25,688 bases of DNA from DAOMOD01 sp964526035 (GTDB taxonomy: Bacteria > Pseudomonadota > Gammaproteobacteria > Xanthomonadales > BPKI01). A model generated the notes under the pieces. That model searched no databases. It worked only from the letters and a program-made list of their open reading frames with translations, and was not told the DNA's origin. Shown here piece after piece: positions 9,301 through 16,447 of this stretch. The stretch spans positions 1 to 25,688 of the forward strand of contig CAZGKE010000037.1 of the NCBI GenBank assembly GCA_964526035.1, in the 5' to 3' direction. The position numbers were made by a program, and so were the translations under genes. Numbering within the stretch: position 1 is the first letter of the stretch; each line of letters opens with the position of its first letter.

Positions 9301-10638
9301 CTATTCCGGACCCACCTGTTCGTCGGACTCTTCCACCACCACCGCACGCGGACGGGTCTCCTCCAAGTGCTGGAGCCACTGCGTGGCGCCGCTGCGACAG
9401 CGCTCATCGCTGGCGGAACGATTGAAGCTCTGCTGGGCGGCCTGACGCTTGTTCTGTTCGAACTGCGCCATGCCCAGCAGCAGCATCGCGTTGCAGGGAC
9501 GATCAAGCCCGCCCTTGCGGGTCGCTTCACCCAGCGCCTCTTCGGCAGCGGCCCAGTCTTCCTGGTCGACCAGGATGTAGGCGCGCTGCAGGTCGATCTT
9601 GCCGTCGGCCGACAGCGCTCCGGCTCGCGCGTAGGCCTGCAGGGCCTTGTCCAGTTCGTGCGCCTGGTACCAGGCGTTGCCCAGATCTTCCCAGCGCTTC
9701 TGGGTCGACTCGATGACGTTGCCGGTCAGGCCTGACTCGAGGATCTGCGCAGCCTTGGTCGGAACCTCGGCCAGGCTGTAGAGCTGGTAGAGCTGGATCC
9801 ACTCGCTTTCCCGGTCGAGCAGGCCCTTGCGGTGCGCCAGCGCCATCACCGAAAGCGCCTTGCGGGTGTCGTCCATGGCCATGTGGATCGAGGACAGCTG
9901 CGTCCAGTAATTCTTGCGGTTCGGATCGCGTGCGATGAGGATCTCCAGCACGGCCGCCGCCTGCGGGTACTCCTTGAGCTCGAAGTGCATCGCCAGCTTG
10001 AGCTGATACCAGCTGTCCTTGGGATCGGCCGACATGGCGATCGCCTTGTCGATGGCGACGATGGCCTCGCGGTAGCGTTTGAGCTGGGCCAGGGCGCTGG
10101 CTTGCATTTCGTAGGCAGCCGCGGTCACCGTATCGGTGTAGGCAAACCACTCGTCCAGGGTACGCAGTCCGGTCTCGAACTGTTCCTGCACGATATAGAT
10201 CTGTGCCATCTGGAAAATCATCGCGAAATGCTGCGCATTGGGCATGGCATCCGTGCGAACCACTTCCTCGAAATCGCGCAGTGCCTGGTCGTAGCGCTCC
10301 AAAGCCAAGTTTACGTGCCCGCGCAGTTGCACGGAAACCGCACGTTCGTAGTCGCTCAGGCCGGTGCGGTTCAGCACAGTACCGACCGCCTGCAGGGCCT
10401 CCTGGTACTGCTCCTCGCCGATCTGGTCGTAGATGCGCGACAGGTCGCGGTGAGTGCGCTCGCTCAGCAGCCCCTGACGCACTTCGCGGACTTTGGTTGG
10501 TCGATGCGGCTGCGACTGCGTGGCGGGAGCACGCGTCTCCGACTGCTGGGCTTGCACGGCGGACGACCAGGGCAGCATCGTCAGCGCAAATACAAAAGCC
10601 CACAGGGCGGCGATCAGGTGAACGGATTTGACGCGCAT
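9301..10638 (-). CDS. Secreted TPR-repeat protein of the TonB operon
   Basis: With the ATG at 10638 the product has 445 residues. It begins with a signal peptide (about 1-30, ending SSAVQA before QQS), so it is likely periplasmic. From about residue 60 to 430 it is helical with repeated TPR-like units, such as YDQALRDFEEVV, YREAIVAIDKAI, YPQAAAVLEILI and LDKALQAYARAG. TPR solenoids bind partner proteins. Related TPR genes end TonB2-type operons in marine gammaproteobacteria, and a role in assembling or tuning the TonB motor is inferred, not shown. It starts 10 nt after the tonB stop. The reading frame is open upstream into tonB, but the signal peptide fixes the start. A strong hairpin follows the stop. 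Confidence 0.88.
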   Translation of the reverse strand: MRVKSVHLIAALWAFVFALTMLPWSSAVQAQQSETRAPATQSQPHRPTKVREVRQGLLSERTHRDLSRIYDQIGEEQYQEALQAVGTVLNRTGLSDYERAVSVQLRGHVNLALERYDQALRDFEEVVRTDAMPNAQHFAMIFQMAQIYIVQEQFETGLRTLDEWFAYTDTVTAAAYEMQASALAQLKRYREAIVAIDKAIAMSADPKDSWYQLKLAMHFELKEYPQAAAVLEILIARDPNRKNYWTQLSSIHMAMDDTRKALSVMALAHRKGLLDRESEWIQLYQLYSLAEVPTKAAQILESGLTGNVIESTQKRWEDLGNAWYQAHELDKALQAYARAGALSADGKIDLQRAYILVDQEDWAAAEEALGEATRKGGLDRPCNAMLLLGMAQFEQNKRQAAQQSFNRSASDERCRSGATQWLQHLEETRPRAVVVEESDEQVGPE

Positions 10639-10648
10639 AGCGAAACCC

Positions 10649-11281
10649 TCAGTCTTCGGCCAGCTTGAAGTCGATGGTCTGGGTGGCCTGGCGCGCCACC
10701 GCCTGCCCGTCGATGATGCGCGGCTTGAAGCGCCAGCGCAGAATCGCGCGGATCGCCTCACGGTCGAACACCCGCGGCGGACGTGAACGCAGCACCCGGG
10801 GATCGGCCACCGAGCCGGTTTCGGTGATGGTGAACTCCACCTCGACCCAGCCCTCGATGCGCGCCAGCGCCGCCTGCCGCGGATACTGCGGCTCGATTCG
10901 CACCAGCGGAATGATGTCGCCTTCCTGGGTCATGTCGGCGCTGCCGAAGCCGCCCAGGAACGGGCCGCTGCCGCCGATCGGAATGTTCAGGTTGGGCATG
11001 TTGAGCTGCGGCAGCGGCGACTGCACCTGATCGATGCGCTGGATCTGCATCTGCGGTGGCGGCGGCGGCTCCTTGGGGGGTGGCGGCTTCGGCGGGATGC
11101 GCCGTTCGCGCACCTGCAGGTCATCGTCGATCTTGACCTCGCCGAAGCGGATCGACGGCGGCGGATCGCCACGATCGAAGCGGCCTTCGGAGGCGATCAG
11201 CGACTGCATGAACCAGAACAGGCCCAGCGTCACCATGACCGCGAGAACCATCGAGCCGAGCATCCTCACGGGATAGGTCAT
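10649..11281 (-). CDS. tonB: Energy transducer TonB (operon copy, TonB2 type)
   Basis: The 210-residue product has an N-terminal membrane anchor (about 8-29), the IRFG motif (44-47), a proline/lysine-rich stretch RIPPKPPPPKEPPPPPQ (61-77) and a glycine-rich linker near 103-114. The C-terminal TonB domain (about 125-208) contains YPRQA, IEGWVEVEFT (142-151) and ILRWRFKPRIIDG (180-192). The short linker and this C-terminal style are those of TonB2-type proteins. It starts 4 nt after exbD and ends 10 nt before the TPR gene, so it is co-transcribed with its motor. It should span the periplasm to energise TonB-dependent outer-membrane receptors. The receptors are not in the window. The paralogue at 7643-8269 shares its membrane-anchor signature and C-terminal core. 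Confidence 0.93.
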   Translation of the reverse strand: MTYPVRMLGSMVLAVMVTLGLFWFMQSLIASEGRFDRGDPPPSIRFGEVKIDDDLQVRERRIPPKPPPPKEPPPPPQMQIQRIDQVQSPLPQLNMPNLNIPIGGSGPFLGGFGSADMTQEGDIIPLVRIEPQYPRQAALARIEGWVEVEFTITETGSVADPRVLRSRPPRVFDREAIRAILRWRFKPRIIDGQAVARQATQTIDFKLAED

Positions 11282-11285
11282 TGGA

Positions 11286-11696
11286 TCAGCCCCCCTGCGG
11301 CGGCTGCTGGGCCGCCACGGAGATTTCCTCGATACCGGCGAGCTTCACCTGGTCCATGACGTCCACCAGGATGCCGGTGCGCGAGCCCTTGTCGGCGATG
11401 ATGATGACGCTGCCTTCGGGGTTTTCGGCGTGGGCACGCTCGACGTTGGCGCGCACCGCGCGCAGGTCGATCTCGCGTTTTTGCATGTAGATCGCCCCGG
11501 ACTCGGTGATGGCGATCATGATGTTGGCCTTGGGCTTCTGCTGCGTCGTCGCCGCAGTGGGTCGGCTGACATCGATGCCCGCCTCCTTGACGAAGGAGGT
11601 GGTGACGATGAAGAAGATGAGCATGATGAACACGACGTCCAGCATGGGCGTCAGGTTGATCTCGGCTTCATCTTGCTGGCTGTGGCGTCTGGCCAT
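11286..11696 (-). CDS. exbD: Biopolymer transport protein ExbD
   Basis: The product is the small motor subunit that sits inside the ExbB pentamer and carries the proton-accepting aspartate. The 136 residues have a charged cytoplasmic start, one transmembrane helix (about 17-36) and a periplasmic domain. The motif INLTPMLDVVFIMLIFF places the functional Asp at residue 20, equivalent to Asp25 of E. coli ExbD. Periplasmic landmarks are IADKGSRTG and LAGIEEISVA. A GAGAGAG sequence precedes the ATG. It is 102 nt after exbB, the only wide gap in the operon, and 4 nt before tonB. Confidence 0.95.
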   Translation of the reverse strand: MARRHSQQDEAEINLTPMLDVVFIMLIFFIVTTSFVKEAGIDVSRPTAATTQQKPKANIMIAITESGAIYMQKREIDLRAVRANVERAHAENPEGSVIIIADKGSRTGILVDVMDQVKLAGIEEISVAAQQPPQGG

Positions 11697-11738
11697 GATT
11701 GGGCTCTCTCGTTGATCGACCGGAACGTCGAGTCTTCT

Positions 11739-11774
11739 GCCCGGGGCTCATCCCTTGGAGGGGCTGAGCCGGGC
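11739..11774 (-). promoter_or_regulatory. Intercistronic stem-loop between exbB and exbD
   Basis: GGCTCA (11745-11750) pairs with TGAGCC (11765-11770). GCCC (11739-11742) and GGGC (11771-11774) extend the stem across a two-G bulge, and CCC/GGG in the loop can pair further. It occupies the middle of the 102-nt exbB-exbD gap, while all other gaps in the operon are 10 nt or less. There is no U-run after it. It may be a processing or stabilising element that sets the ExbB:ExbD ratio; this is inference. Confidence 0.45.
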
Positions 11775-11798
11775 AAAGGTTCCCGGCGTTCCTTCGCG

Positions 11799-12323
11799 TT
11801 AGTGATGCTGCAGCAGGTCTTCCAGATGCTCGGTCTCTTCGCGGTAGCTGCGTTCAAGCTTGTCGCTGAAATATATACCTGAAAGCGCCGCCACCATGCC
11901 CGACATGGTCGGCACCGTGGCCTGCGACACGCCGTCCGCCATGGCGCGGGCATTGCCGGTGCCGACGATGGCCATGATGTCGAACACCAGGATCATGCCG
12001 GTGACCGTTCCCATCAGTCCGAGCAGCGGACACACCGCCACGCAGGTCTTGATGATCAGCAGCCCGCGGCTCAGGTCCAGTGCGGCCTGCGAGATCCACA
12101 TCTCGCGGATCCTCCTGGCATGCCAGGAGGTGGTGTCGAGGCGGGCATCCCAGTCCGCCAGGATGCTGTCGCGCTGCCGCGGGTACACGAACTTGATGAA
12201 CCAGAACCGTTCGATGATGAAAGTCCACATCGCAAACAGCACCAGCATCACGCCGTAAAGGACCGGACCCCCCAGTTCAATGAAGTCCTGGATGGTGCCC
12301 AGGAATTCATTGATGAGAACCAT
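11799..12323 (-). CDS. exbB: ExbB proton-channel protein (MotA/TolQ/ExbB family)
   Basis: The 174-residue inner-membrane protein has three helices at about 20-42, 87-115 and 137-155. It also has the family core PLLGLMGTVTGMILVFDIMA (99-118) and the segment GVSQATVPTMSGMVAALSG (131-149). It is the short ExbB2 form. The ATG at 12323 has GGAGAGG about 8 nt upstream and overlaps the end of the preceding gene by 17 nt; a TTG at 12338 could extend it by five codons but is less likely. With ExbD it should form the proton-driven motor for TonB. Oddity: codons 70-71 are AGG AGG, rare in GC-rich genomes, inside a perfect 20-nt palindrome at 12111-12130. Confidence 0.94.
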   Translation of the reverse strand: MVLINEFLGTIQDFIELGGPVLYGVMLVLFAMWTFIIERFWFIKFVYPRQRDSILADWDARLDTTSWHARRIREMWISQAALDLSRGLLIIKTCVAVCPLLGLMGTVTGMILVFDIMAIVGTGNARAMADGVSQATVPTMSGMVAALSGIYFSDKLERSYREETEHLEDLLQHH

Positions 12324-13689
12324 GACGCCTCTCCGCAAGCAGGGCGACGATGCCCGCGCTCTGCTCTTCGAGGGTGCGCACCAGGGCCTTGGATTTCGAA
12401 GCCAGGACCGAGTGCAGAATGGTCAGCGGAATGGCGACCACCAGACCCAGCACGGTGGTCACCAGTGCCATGGAGATGCCGCCGGCCATCATTTTCGGAT
12501 CACCGGTGCCGAACAGGGTGATCTGCTGGAAGGTCTGGATCATGCCGATGACGGTACCGAGCAGACCGAGCAGCGGGGCCACCACGTACAGCACCTTGAC
12601 GATCTGCAGACCCCACTCGAGACGCCCGGTCTCGCGCAGGATGACCTCGTCCATCTTCAGTTCCAGGGTCTCCACGTCGACGTGCGGGTTTTCCGTGTAC
12701 ACCGCCATGACGCGTCCCAGCGCGTTGCCGGAATCGGCGTCCTCGCTCTTCAGCTGCCGACTCATCTTGGCGCCTTCCAGGTAAAGGCGAACGCCCTGGA
12801 TGAGGGCGATCAGCAGGCCCAGCGCACCCAAGGCGAGAGTGACCGCGCCGACGATGCCGCCCTGCTCGATGCGCTGGCTGAGCGCCGGCGTGTCGACCAC
12901 CAGCTCGAGGATGGCGCCGCGCGAGAAATCGACCGCCAGCGGCACGGTGGTGCCGCCCGAGGCGCGTTCGAAGCTGGCCACGGTGCCGGTATAGCGGTCC
13001 GGCGGCTGCTTCGGCAGCTCCTTCAGGGTGCCTTCGTACGGACCGTCGCCGGCCCCCCACACCAGGAACTTGCCGTTGGAGGCGGCGTTGAACATGCCCA
13101 GACGGCTCACCGTCTGCGCGCGCACCAGCTCGCCGTTGGCGTTGCGTACGTCGGCGGTGAAGGTCGACACCTTGCCCGACTCGGTGATCTCGCGCTGCAT
13201 TTCGTACCACAGCTGGCGCAGCTCGGTCAGGTTGGGCAGCTCCTTGCGCTGGGCGATGGTGGCCAGGAAGCGCGAACGGTTGGGGATCTGCGCGGAGATC
13301 AGCGAGTTGTCGAACTGGCTGCGCACGTCGGCGGACACCTGGCGCACCACACCGAACATTTCGCCGAGGTTGCCCTGGCGCTCCTGCAGCACGGTCTCGA
13401 ACTCCTGAAGGGCGCGTTCGTTGGCATCGAACTCGTTCTTCAGGCGGTCGCTGCGCGCTTCCTGGGCGCGCAACTCGGCGCGCGCCCGCTCGAGAAGCTG
13501 GCGCTGCTCGTTGCGGTTCTGCAGGAATTCCTGCTCACGCTGCTGGTTGATGCGGGTTTCGGCCTGTACGGCTTGCTGGGTCTGCCGCAACAGATCGTCG
13601 AGCGTGCCGGTCTGTTGGGCGAATGCCGCGGGCGCGACGAGCGCCAGGCCGGCGGCCACGATGCAGAGAATACGGTTGTTCGTCGTCAT
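12307..13689 (-). CDS. Large ExbB/TolQ-like protein with periplasmic N-terminal domain (TtpC type)
   Basis: The 460-residue product starts with a signal peptide (1-24, AFA before QQT). A coiled-coil follows (about 30-115, rich in Gln, Arg and Glu), then a periplasmic domain (about 120-270) and a C-terminal MotA/TolQ/ExbB domain. Membrane helices lie near 278-300, 364-388 and 404-428, with PLLGLLGTVIGMIQTFQ (372-388). This architecture matches TtpC, the additional component of Vibrio TonB2 systems needed for iron-siderophore uptake. The ATG at 13689 shares its A with the TAA stop of the DUF3450 gene (TAATG), so translation is coupled; the open frame upstream is not used. The end overlaps exbB by 17 nt. 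It probably links the inner-membrane motor to the periplasm; substrate unknown. Confidence 0.9.
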   Translation of the reverse strand: MTTNNRILCIVAAGLALVAPAAFAQQTGTLDDLLRQTQQAVQAETRINQQREQEFLQNRNEQRQLLERARAELRAQEARSDRLKNEFDANERALQEFETVLQERQGNLGEMFGVVRQVSADVRSQFDNSLISAQIPNRSRFLATIAQRKELPNLTELRQLWYEMQREITESGKVSTFTADVRNANGELVRAQTVSRLGMFNAASNGKFLVWGAGDGPYEGTLKELPKQPPDRYTGTVASFERASGGTTVPLAVDFSRGAILELVVDTPALSQRIEQGGIVGAVTLALGALGLLIALIQGVRLYLEGAKMSRQLKSEDADSGNALGRVMAVYTENPHVDVETLELKMDEVILRETGRLEWGLQIVKVLYVVAPLLGLLGTVIGMIQTFQQITLFGTGDPKMMAGGISMALVTTVLGLVVAIPLTILHSVLASKSKALVRTLEEQSAGIVALLAERRHGSHQ

Positions 13690-14468
13690 TACGGCGTCAC
13701 CGGAGCAGGAACGGGAAGGATCACGAGATCGGGCGCAGCCTGGTTCTTGGCAATGCGCAGGCCGTCGCGGATGGCGGAGCGGTAGCTGTTGTCCAGATCC
13801 TCCCAGGCACGCGTGGTCGGATTGAACCAACCCTGCGCCACGCCGTCGAGGCTCTGCCAGATCAGCAGGGTGCGACCGACGCGCAGGAAGTCGACGTTGC
13901 GTCCGGTATCTGCCAGCTCGGCCTGATAGGACTCGGTGGTGCGGCCGTACTCCATTTCGATCTGGTACGCCTCCATCACCCGGCGGTACTTCTCCGACGT
14001 GGTGACGTCGGCGCGGTCGATGATGCCCTTGAGGTCAGCGACCCGGGCGCGGCGCTCCTCGATGCGGAACGGCACGTCGGCCTCGACCAGACGATCGAGC
14101 ATGTCGATCATCTCGATGATCAGCGGCACGATGCCGCGATTGGTGGTCTCCAGCTCGGCAAGGGTGCGCTCGGCGCCGGCAAGCTCCTCGCGCTGGCTGG
14201 ACACGATGCGCTCGAGCTGGTCGTTGTAGACCCGCAGGCTCTCGGTCTCGCGAATGATCCGGCGGTACTCGCCGAGGAGATCTTCGGTCTCCTGGGCAAG
14301 CTGATTGACGCGCACCTGGGACTGTGCGGCCTGCTGATTCATCTGGGACTGCGTTTGAACCGTCGTGTTGAGCACGGCGGACTGAGCGGCGACGGAAACC
14401 GAGAAGGCTCCGAGCAGTGTCGCCAGACAGGCGCTGACAGCGCGGGAAGGAAGGCTTGCGATCGACAT
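13689..14468 (-). CDS. DUF3450 periplasmic coiled-coil protein
   Basis: The first gene of the TonB operon encodes a 259-residue protein. It has a signal peptide (about 1-28, SVSVAA before QSA), a long coiled-coil (about 35-110, with LLGEYRRIIRETESLRVYNDQLERI-type heptads) and a conserved helical C-terminal half. The latter contains VPFRIEERRARV (132-143) and LRVGRTLLIWQSLDG (195-209). These are features of the DUF3450 family, found next to ttpC-exbB-exbD-tonB genes in many gammaproteobacteria. Its function is not known; a periplasmic partner of the TtpC-like protein is the natural guess from context. The start at 14468 follows GGACGGGG. The stop overlaps the next start by one base. Confidence 0.88.
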   Translation of the reverse strand: MSIASLPSRAVSACLATLLGAFSVSVAAQSAVLNTTVQTQSQMNQQAAQSQVRVNQLAQETEDLLGEYRRIIRETESLRVYNDQLERIVSSQREELAGAERTLAELETTNRGIVPLIIEMIDMLDRLVEADVPFRIEERRARVADLKGIIDRADVTTSEKYRRVMEAYQIEMEYGRTTESYQAELADTGRNVDFLRVGRTLLIWQSLDGVAQGWFNPTTRAWEDLDNSYRSAIRDGLRIAKNQAAPDLVILPVPAPVTP

Positions 14469-14905
14469 GACCCCGTCCAGTTTGCATTGGGAAGGAAAAC
14501 GATGGTTCTGCTCGATGACTCTCCCGGTAGGACGAAAGCCCCAGCCTCGCCGTCGCATCGACAGCGCTGCTGCATACCGGGGAAATCTCGAACAGCCTCC
14601 GCGGACCAGAATAGCCTGCCCCTGTGGAAAACTGAAGGACCAGGCGGGAATCCGGTTGAGCACCGAGGAAGCAGCTGTCCCAACCCGCGCCCGATTCGGC
14701 GTGCACTGCACGCGCAGCTCGAATCGATGCGGTTGAGACAGACCCCTCCAGGGCGGCGCGGACGGTAGCAGTGCGCTTGCACCGAACGCAAGCAATTGTC
14801 GGCAGTCGCTCATGTGCAGTTGCAGCATTTCCATCTTCGCCGCGGATGTCATCGGTCCGCGATGCAAGCGATAATCGGACTCTGCATCCTTGGCTGCCCT
14901 GCACC
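14469..14905. promoter_or_regulatory. 437-nt divergent intergenic region between TonB operon and RDD gene
   Basis: This is the only gene-free stretch over 300 nt. It must hold the promoter of the six-gene TonB operon (minus) and that of the RDD gene (plus). On the minus strand a weak pair TTCAGT and TATTCT with 17-nt spacing lies roughly 140-170 nt before the DUF3450 start. On the plus strand a better -10 (GATAAT, 14870-14875) lies near the RDD gene. I see no Fur-box-like palindrome. A small inverted repeat GCTTGC/GCAAGC is at 14775-14793. Short open frames here look like chance. Confidence 0.4.
14841..14875 (+). promoter_or_regulatory. Candidate promoter of the RDD gene with overlapping inverted repeat
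   Basis: GATAAT at 14870-14875 matches the sigma-70 -10 consensus at five of six positions and lies 30 nt before the RDD start. The -35 zone (about 14847-14852) is poor. CGCGGA (14841-14846) and TCCGCG (14856-14861) form an inverted repeat over the -35 zone and could be a regulator site. Only the sequence match supports this. Confidence 0.3.
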
Positions 14906-15358
14906 ATGACGGCAAAACAATCGACGCCCTATGCGGGACTGCCGGCGCGCATCCTGGCCGGCACCTACGATCTTCTTCCGGTCGCTGCGCTGTGGTTCGG
15001 CGTCGCCATGATCGCCGTGGCGCTGAACGGCGGCGAGGCGGTCACCGGGGCGGCGCGGATAGTGCTGTTGTTCGCCGCGCTGGCGGTGACGGTGGCGTAC
15101 CTGGCTGTTTCCCTGCGCCGCGGCGGTCAGACCCTGGGCATGCGCGCATGGCGTCTGCGGATGGTGGCTGCCGACGGCACCGCGCTGGGATGGCTGACCG
15201 CGCTGCAGCGCGCCCTGTGCGGGGTCCTGCAGCTGCTGCCGTTCGGCCTTGGGCTGCTCGCGGCAGCTTTCGATCGCGAACATCGATCCGTGGCCGACCG
15301 CATCTGCGCCACGCGGGTGCTGCGCCTGCCCAGGACAGCGCGGCCCGAGAATGTCTGA
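14906..15358 (+). CDS. RDD-family membrane protein
   Basis: The 150-residue product has the RDD family signature: Arg15 and Asp22 in the first membrane segment (ARILAGTYDLLP), then GGQTLGMRAWRLRMV (73-87) and a C-terminal DREHRSVADRICATRVL (123-139). Membrane helices lie near 14-40, 50-70 and 95-120. RDD proteins are small inner-membrane proteins, some linked to ion or solute transport; the job of this one is unknown. The ATG at 14906 places the first helix correctly, and an upstream in-frame ATG at 14771 would add 45 unlikely residues. It converges exactly on lptG: the two TGA stops abut within TGATCA (15356-15361). An RDD gene beside lptG is a recurrent xanthomonad arrangement, as far as I recall. 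Confidence 0.87.
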   Translation: MTAKQSTPYAGLPARILAGTYDLLPVAALWFGVAMIAVALNGGEAVTGAARIVLLFAALAVTVAYLAVSLRRGGQTLGMRAWRLRMVAADGTALGWLTALQRALCGVLQLLPFGLGLLAAAFDREHRSVADRICATRVLRLPRTARPENV

Positions 15359-16447
15359 TCATGCCGTTCGTCGCAGCCAGGCGACCGCGGCTGCCAACAG
15401 CAGAAGTCCGGGCAGGGCGTTGGCGCTGGCCATGTCGAGCGCGTAGACCTCGGCCACGTTGACCAGGGAACGCTGCATCAGCCAGAAACCCACGCCCAGT
15501 ACCACCCCGAAGAAGAGCCCCTTGCCGAATCCGCCGCTGCGCAACGACCCGAAGGCGAACGGCAGTGCGCACAGGGTCAGGGCCAGCACGTTGACCGGAT
15601 AGAACACCCGCGCCCACAAAGCAGCCTCGAAGGCGGTGGAATCGAGCTGGTTGCGCTTCAGATAGTCGAGGTTGCGCAAGAGGTCTGCGGCGGCCATGTA
15701 GCTTGGCCGCATCACGCCGAGGCTGAGCAGGCGGGGGTCGAGCTGCGAGACCCAGCGCAGGTGCTCCTGCAGTTCACTTTCGACACCGCTGTCGGTGAAC
15801 CGCACACGGCGCACCTTCTGCAGTTCCCAGTGATCGCCGCGATGATGGGCATGGGCAGCGAGCGAGATCCTCTGCAGTCTGCCGGCCTCGTCGAACTCGT
15901 ACAGACGCACGTCATCGAGGCGTATCTCCGGGGCGCCTGCGCCTGCGCCTGGACTCGCCGAGGCCGCGCGCGCATTGAGGAAGGTCTCGCCCTCGCGTGC
16001 CCAGAGGCCCGACCAGCGCGCCAGGGCGAGATCCGGGGACTGCGCCGACACCGCGAGCGACTGCGCGCGCTGCTCGCCGTGCGGCCCCAGGGTTTCGCCC
16101 ATGGCCACGACCACCACGGTAAGCGCGCCCACGGCCGCCAGCACCGAAAGACATATGCGCAGCTTGGACAGTCCGGCGGCACGCAGCGCCACCAGCTCGG
16201 AGCTGGCCGCCAGCGACCCCAGGCCGAGCAGGCTGCCCATCAGTGCTGCGGTGGGGAAAAGTACGTAGGCGCGTCGTGGTGTGGTCCAGGCGATCTGCAG
16301 AAGCAGGTTGCCGATCCCTCCGCTGCCCGCCTCGGCCGCATCACGCGCCAGGGTACTCACCAGGTCCAGTCCGACCAGTACCAGCCACGCCACACCGAGC
16401 GCGGAGAGCACGGCGCCGGCCACCAGCCGGTCGACGCGGCGGATCAT
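15359..16447 (-). CDS. lptG: LPS export ABC transporter permease LptG
   Basis: The product is one of the two permeases of the LptB2FG complex that extracts lipopolysaccharide from the inner membrane and passes it to LptC. The 362-residue protein (about 360 in E. coli) has an N-terminal membrane helix (about 8-33), two further helices before a periplasmic beta-jellyroll domain (about 125-265), and three C-terminal helices (about 280-360). Characteristic segments are ELVALRAAGLSKLRI (83-97), the cytoplasmic coupling region for LptB, and NVLALTLCALPFAFG. The ATG at 16447 overlaps the lptF stop as ATGA, so translation is coupled. An in-frame extension upstream lies within lptF and is not real. 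Confidence 0.93.
   Translation of the reverse strand: MIRRVDRLVAGAVLSALGVAWLVLVGLDLVSTLARDAAEAGSGGIGNLLLQIAWTTPRRAYVLFPTAALMGSLLGLGSLAASSELVALRAAGLSKLRICLSVLAAVGALTVVVVAMGETLGPHGEQRAQSLAVSAQSPDLALARWSGLWAREGETFLNARAASASPGAGAGAPEIRLDDVRLYEFDEAGRLQRISLAAHAHHRGDHWELQKVRRVRFTDSGVESELQEHLRWVSQLDPRLLSLGVMRPSYMAAADLLRNLDYLKRNQLDSTAFEAALWARVFYPVNVLALTLCALPFAFGSLRSGGFGKGLFFGVVLGVGFWLMQRSLVNVAEVYALDMASANALPGLLLLAAAVAWLRRTA

Noticed and set aside
12280..13785. 501-codon plus-strand frame antisense to the TtpC-like gene, and 16243-17568 antisense to lptF
   Set aside because: The minus-strand genes are well supported by signal peptide, membrane helices and operon overlaps; the antisense frames are compositional.
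14469..14905. Fur-box or other iron-responsive operator ahead of the TonB operon
   Set aside because: No GATAAT/ATTATC-type palindrome was found. The single GATAAT at 14870 faces the RDD gene as a -10 candidate.
14771..14905. N-terminal extension of the RDD protein from an upstream ATG
   Set aside because: The added 45 residues are Arg/Ser-rich without family similarity, and the ATG at 14906 places the first RDD helix normally.
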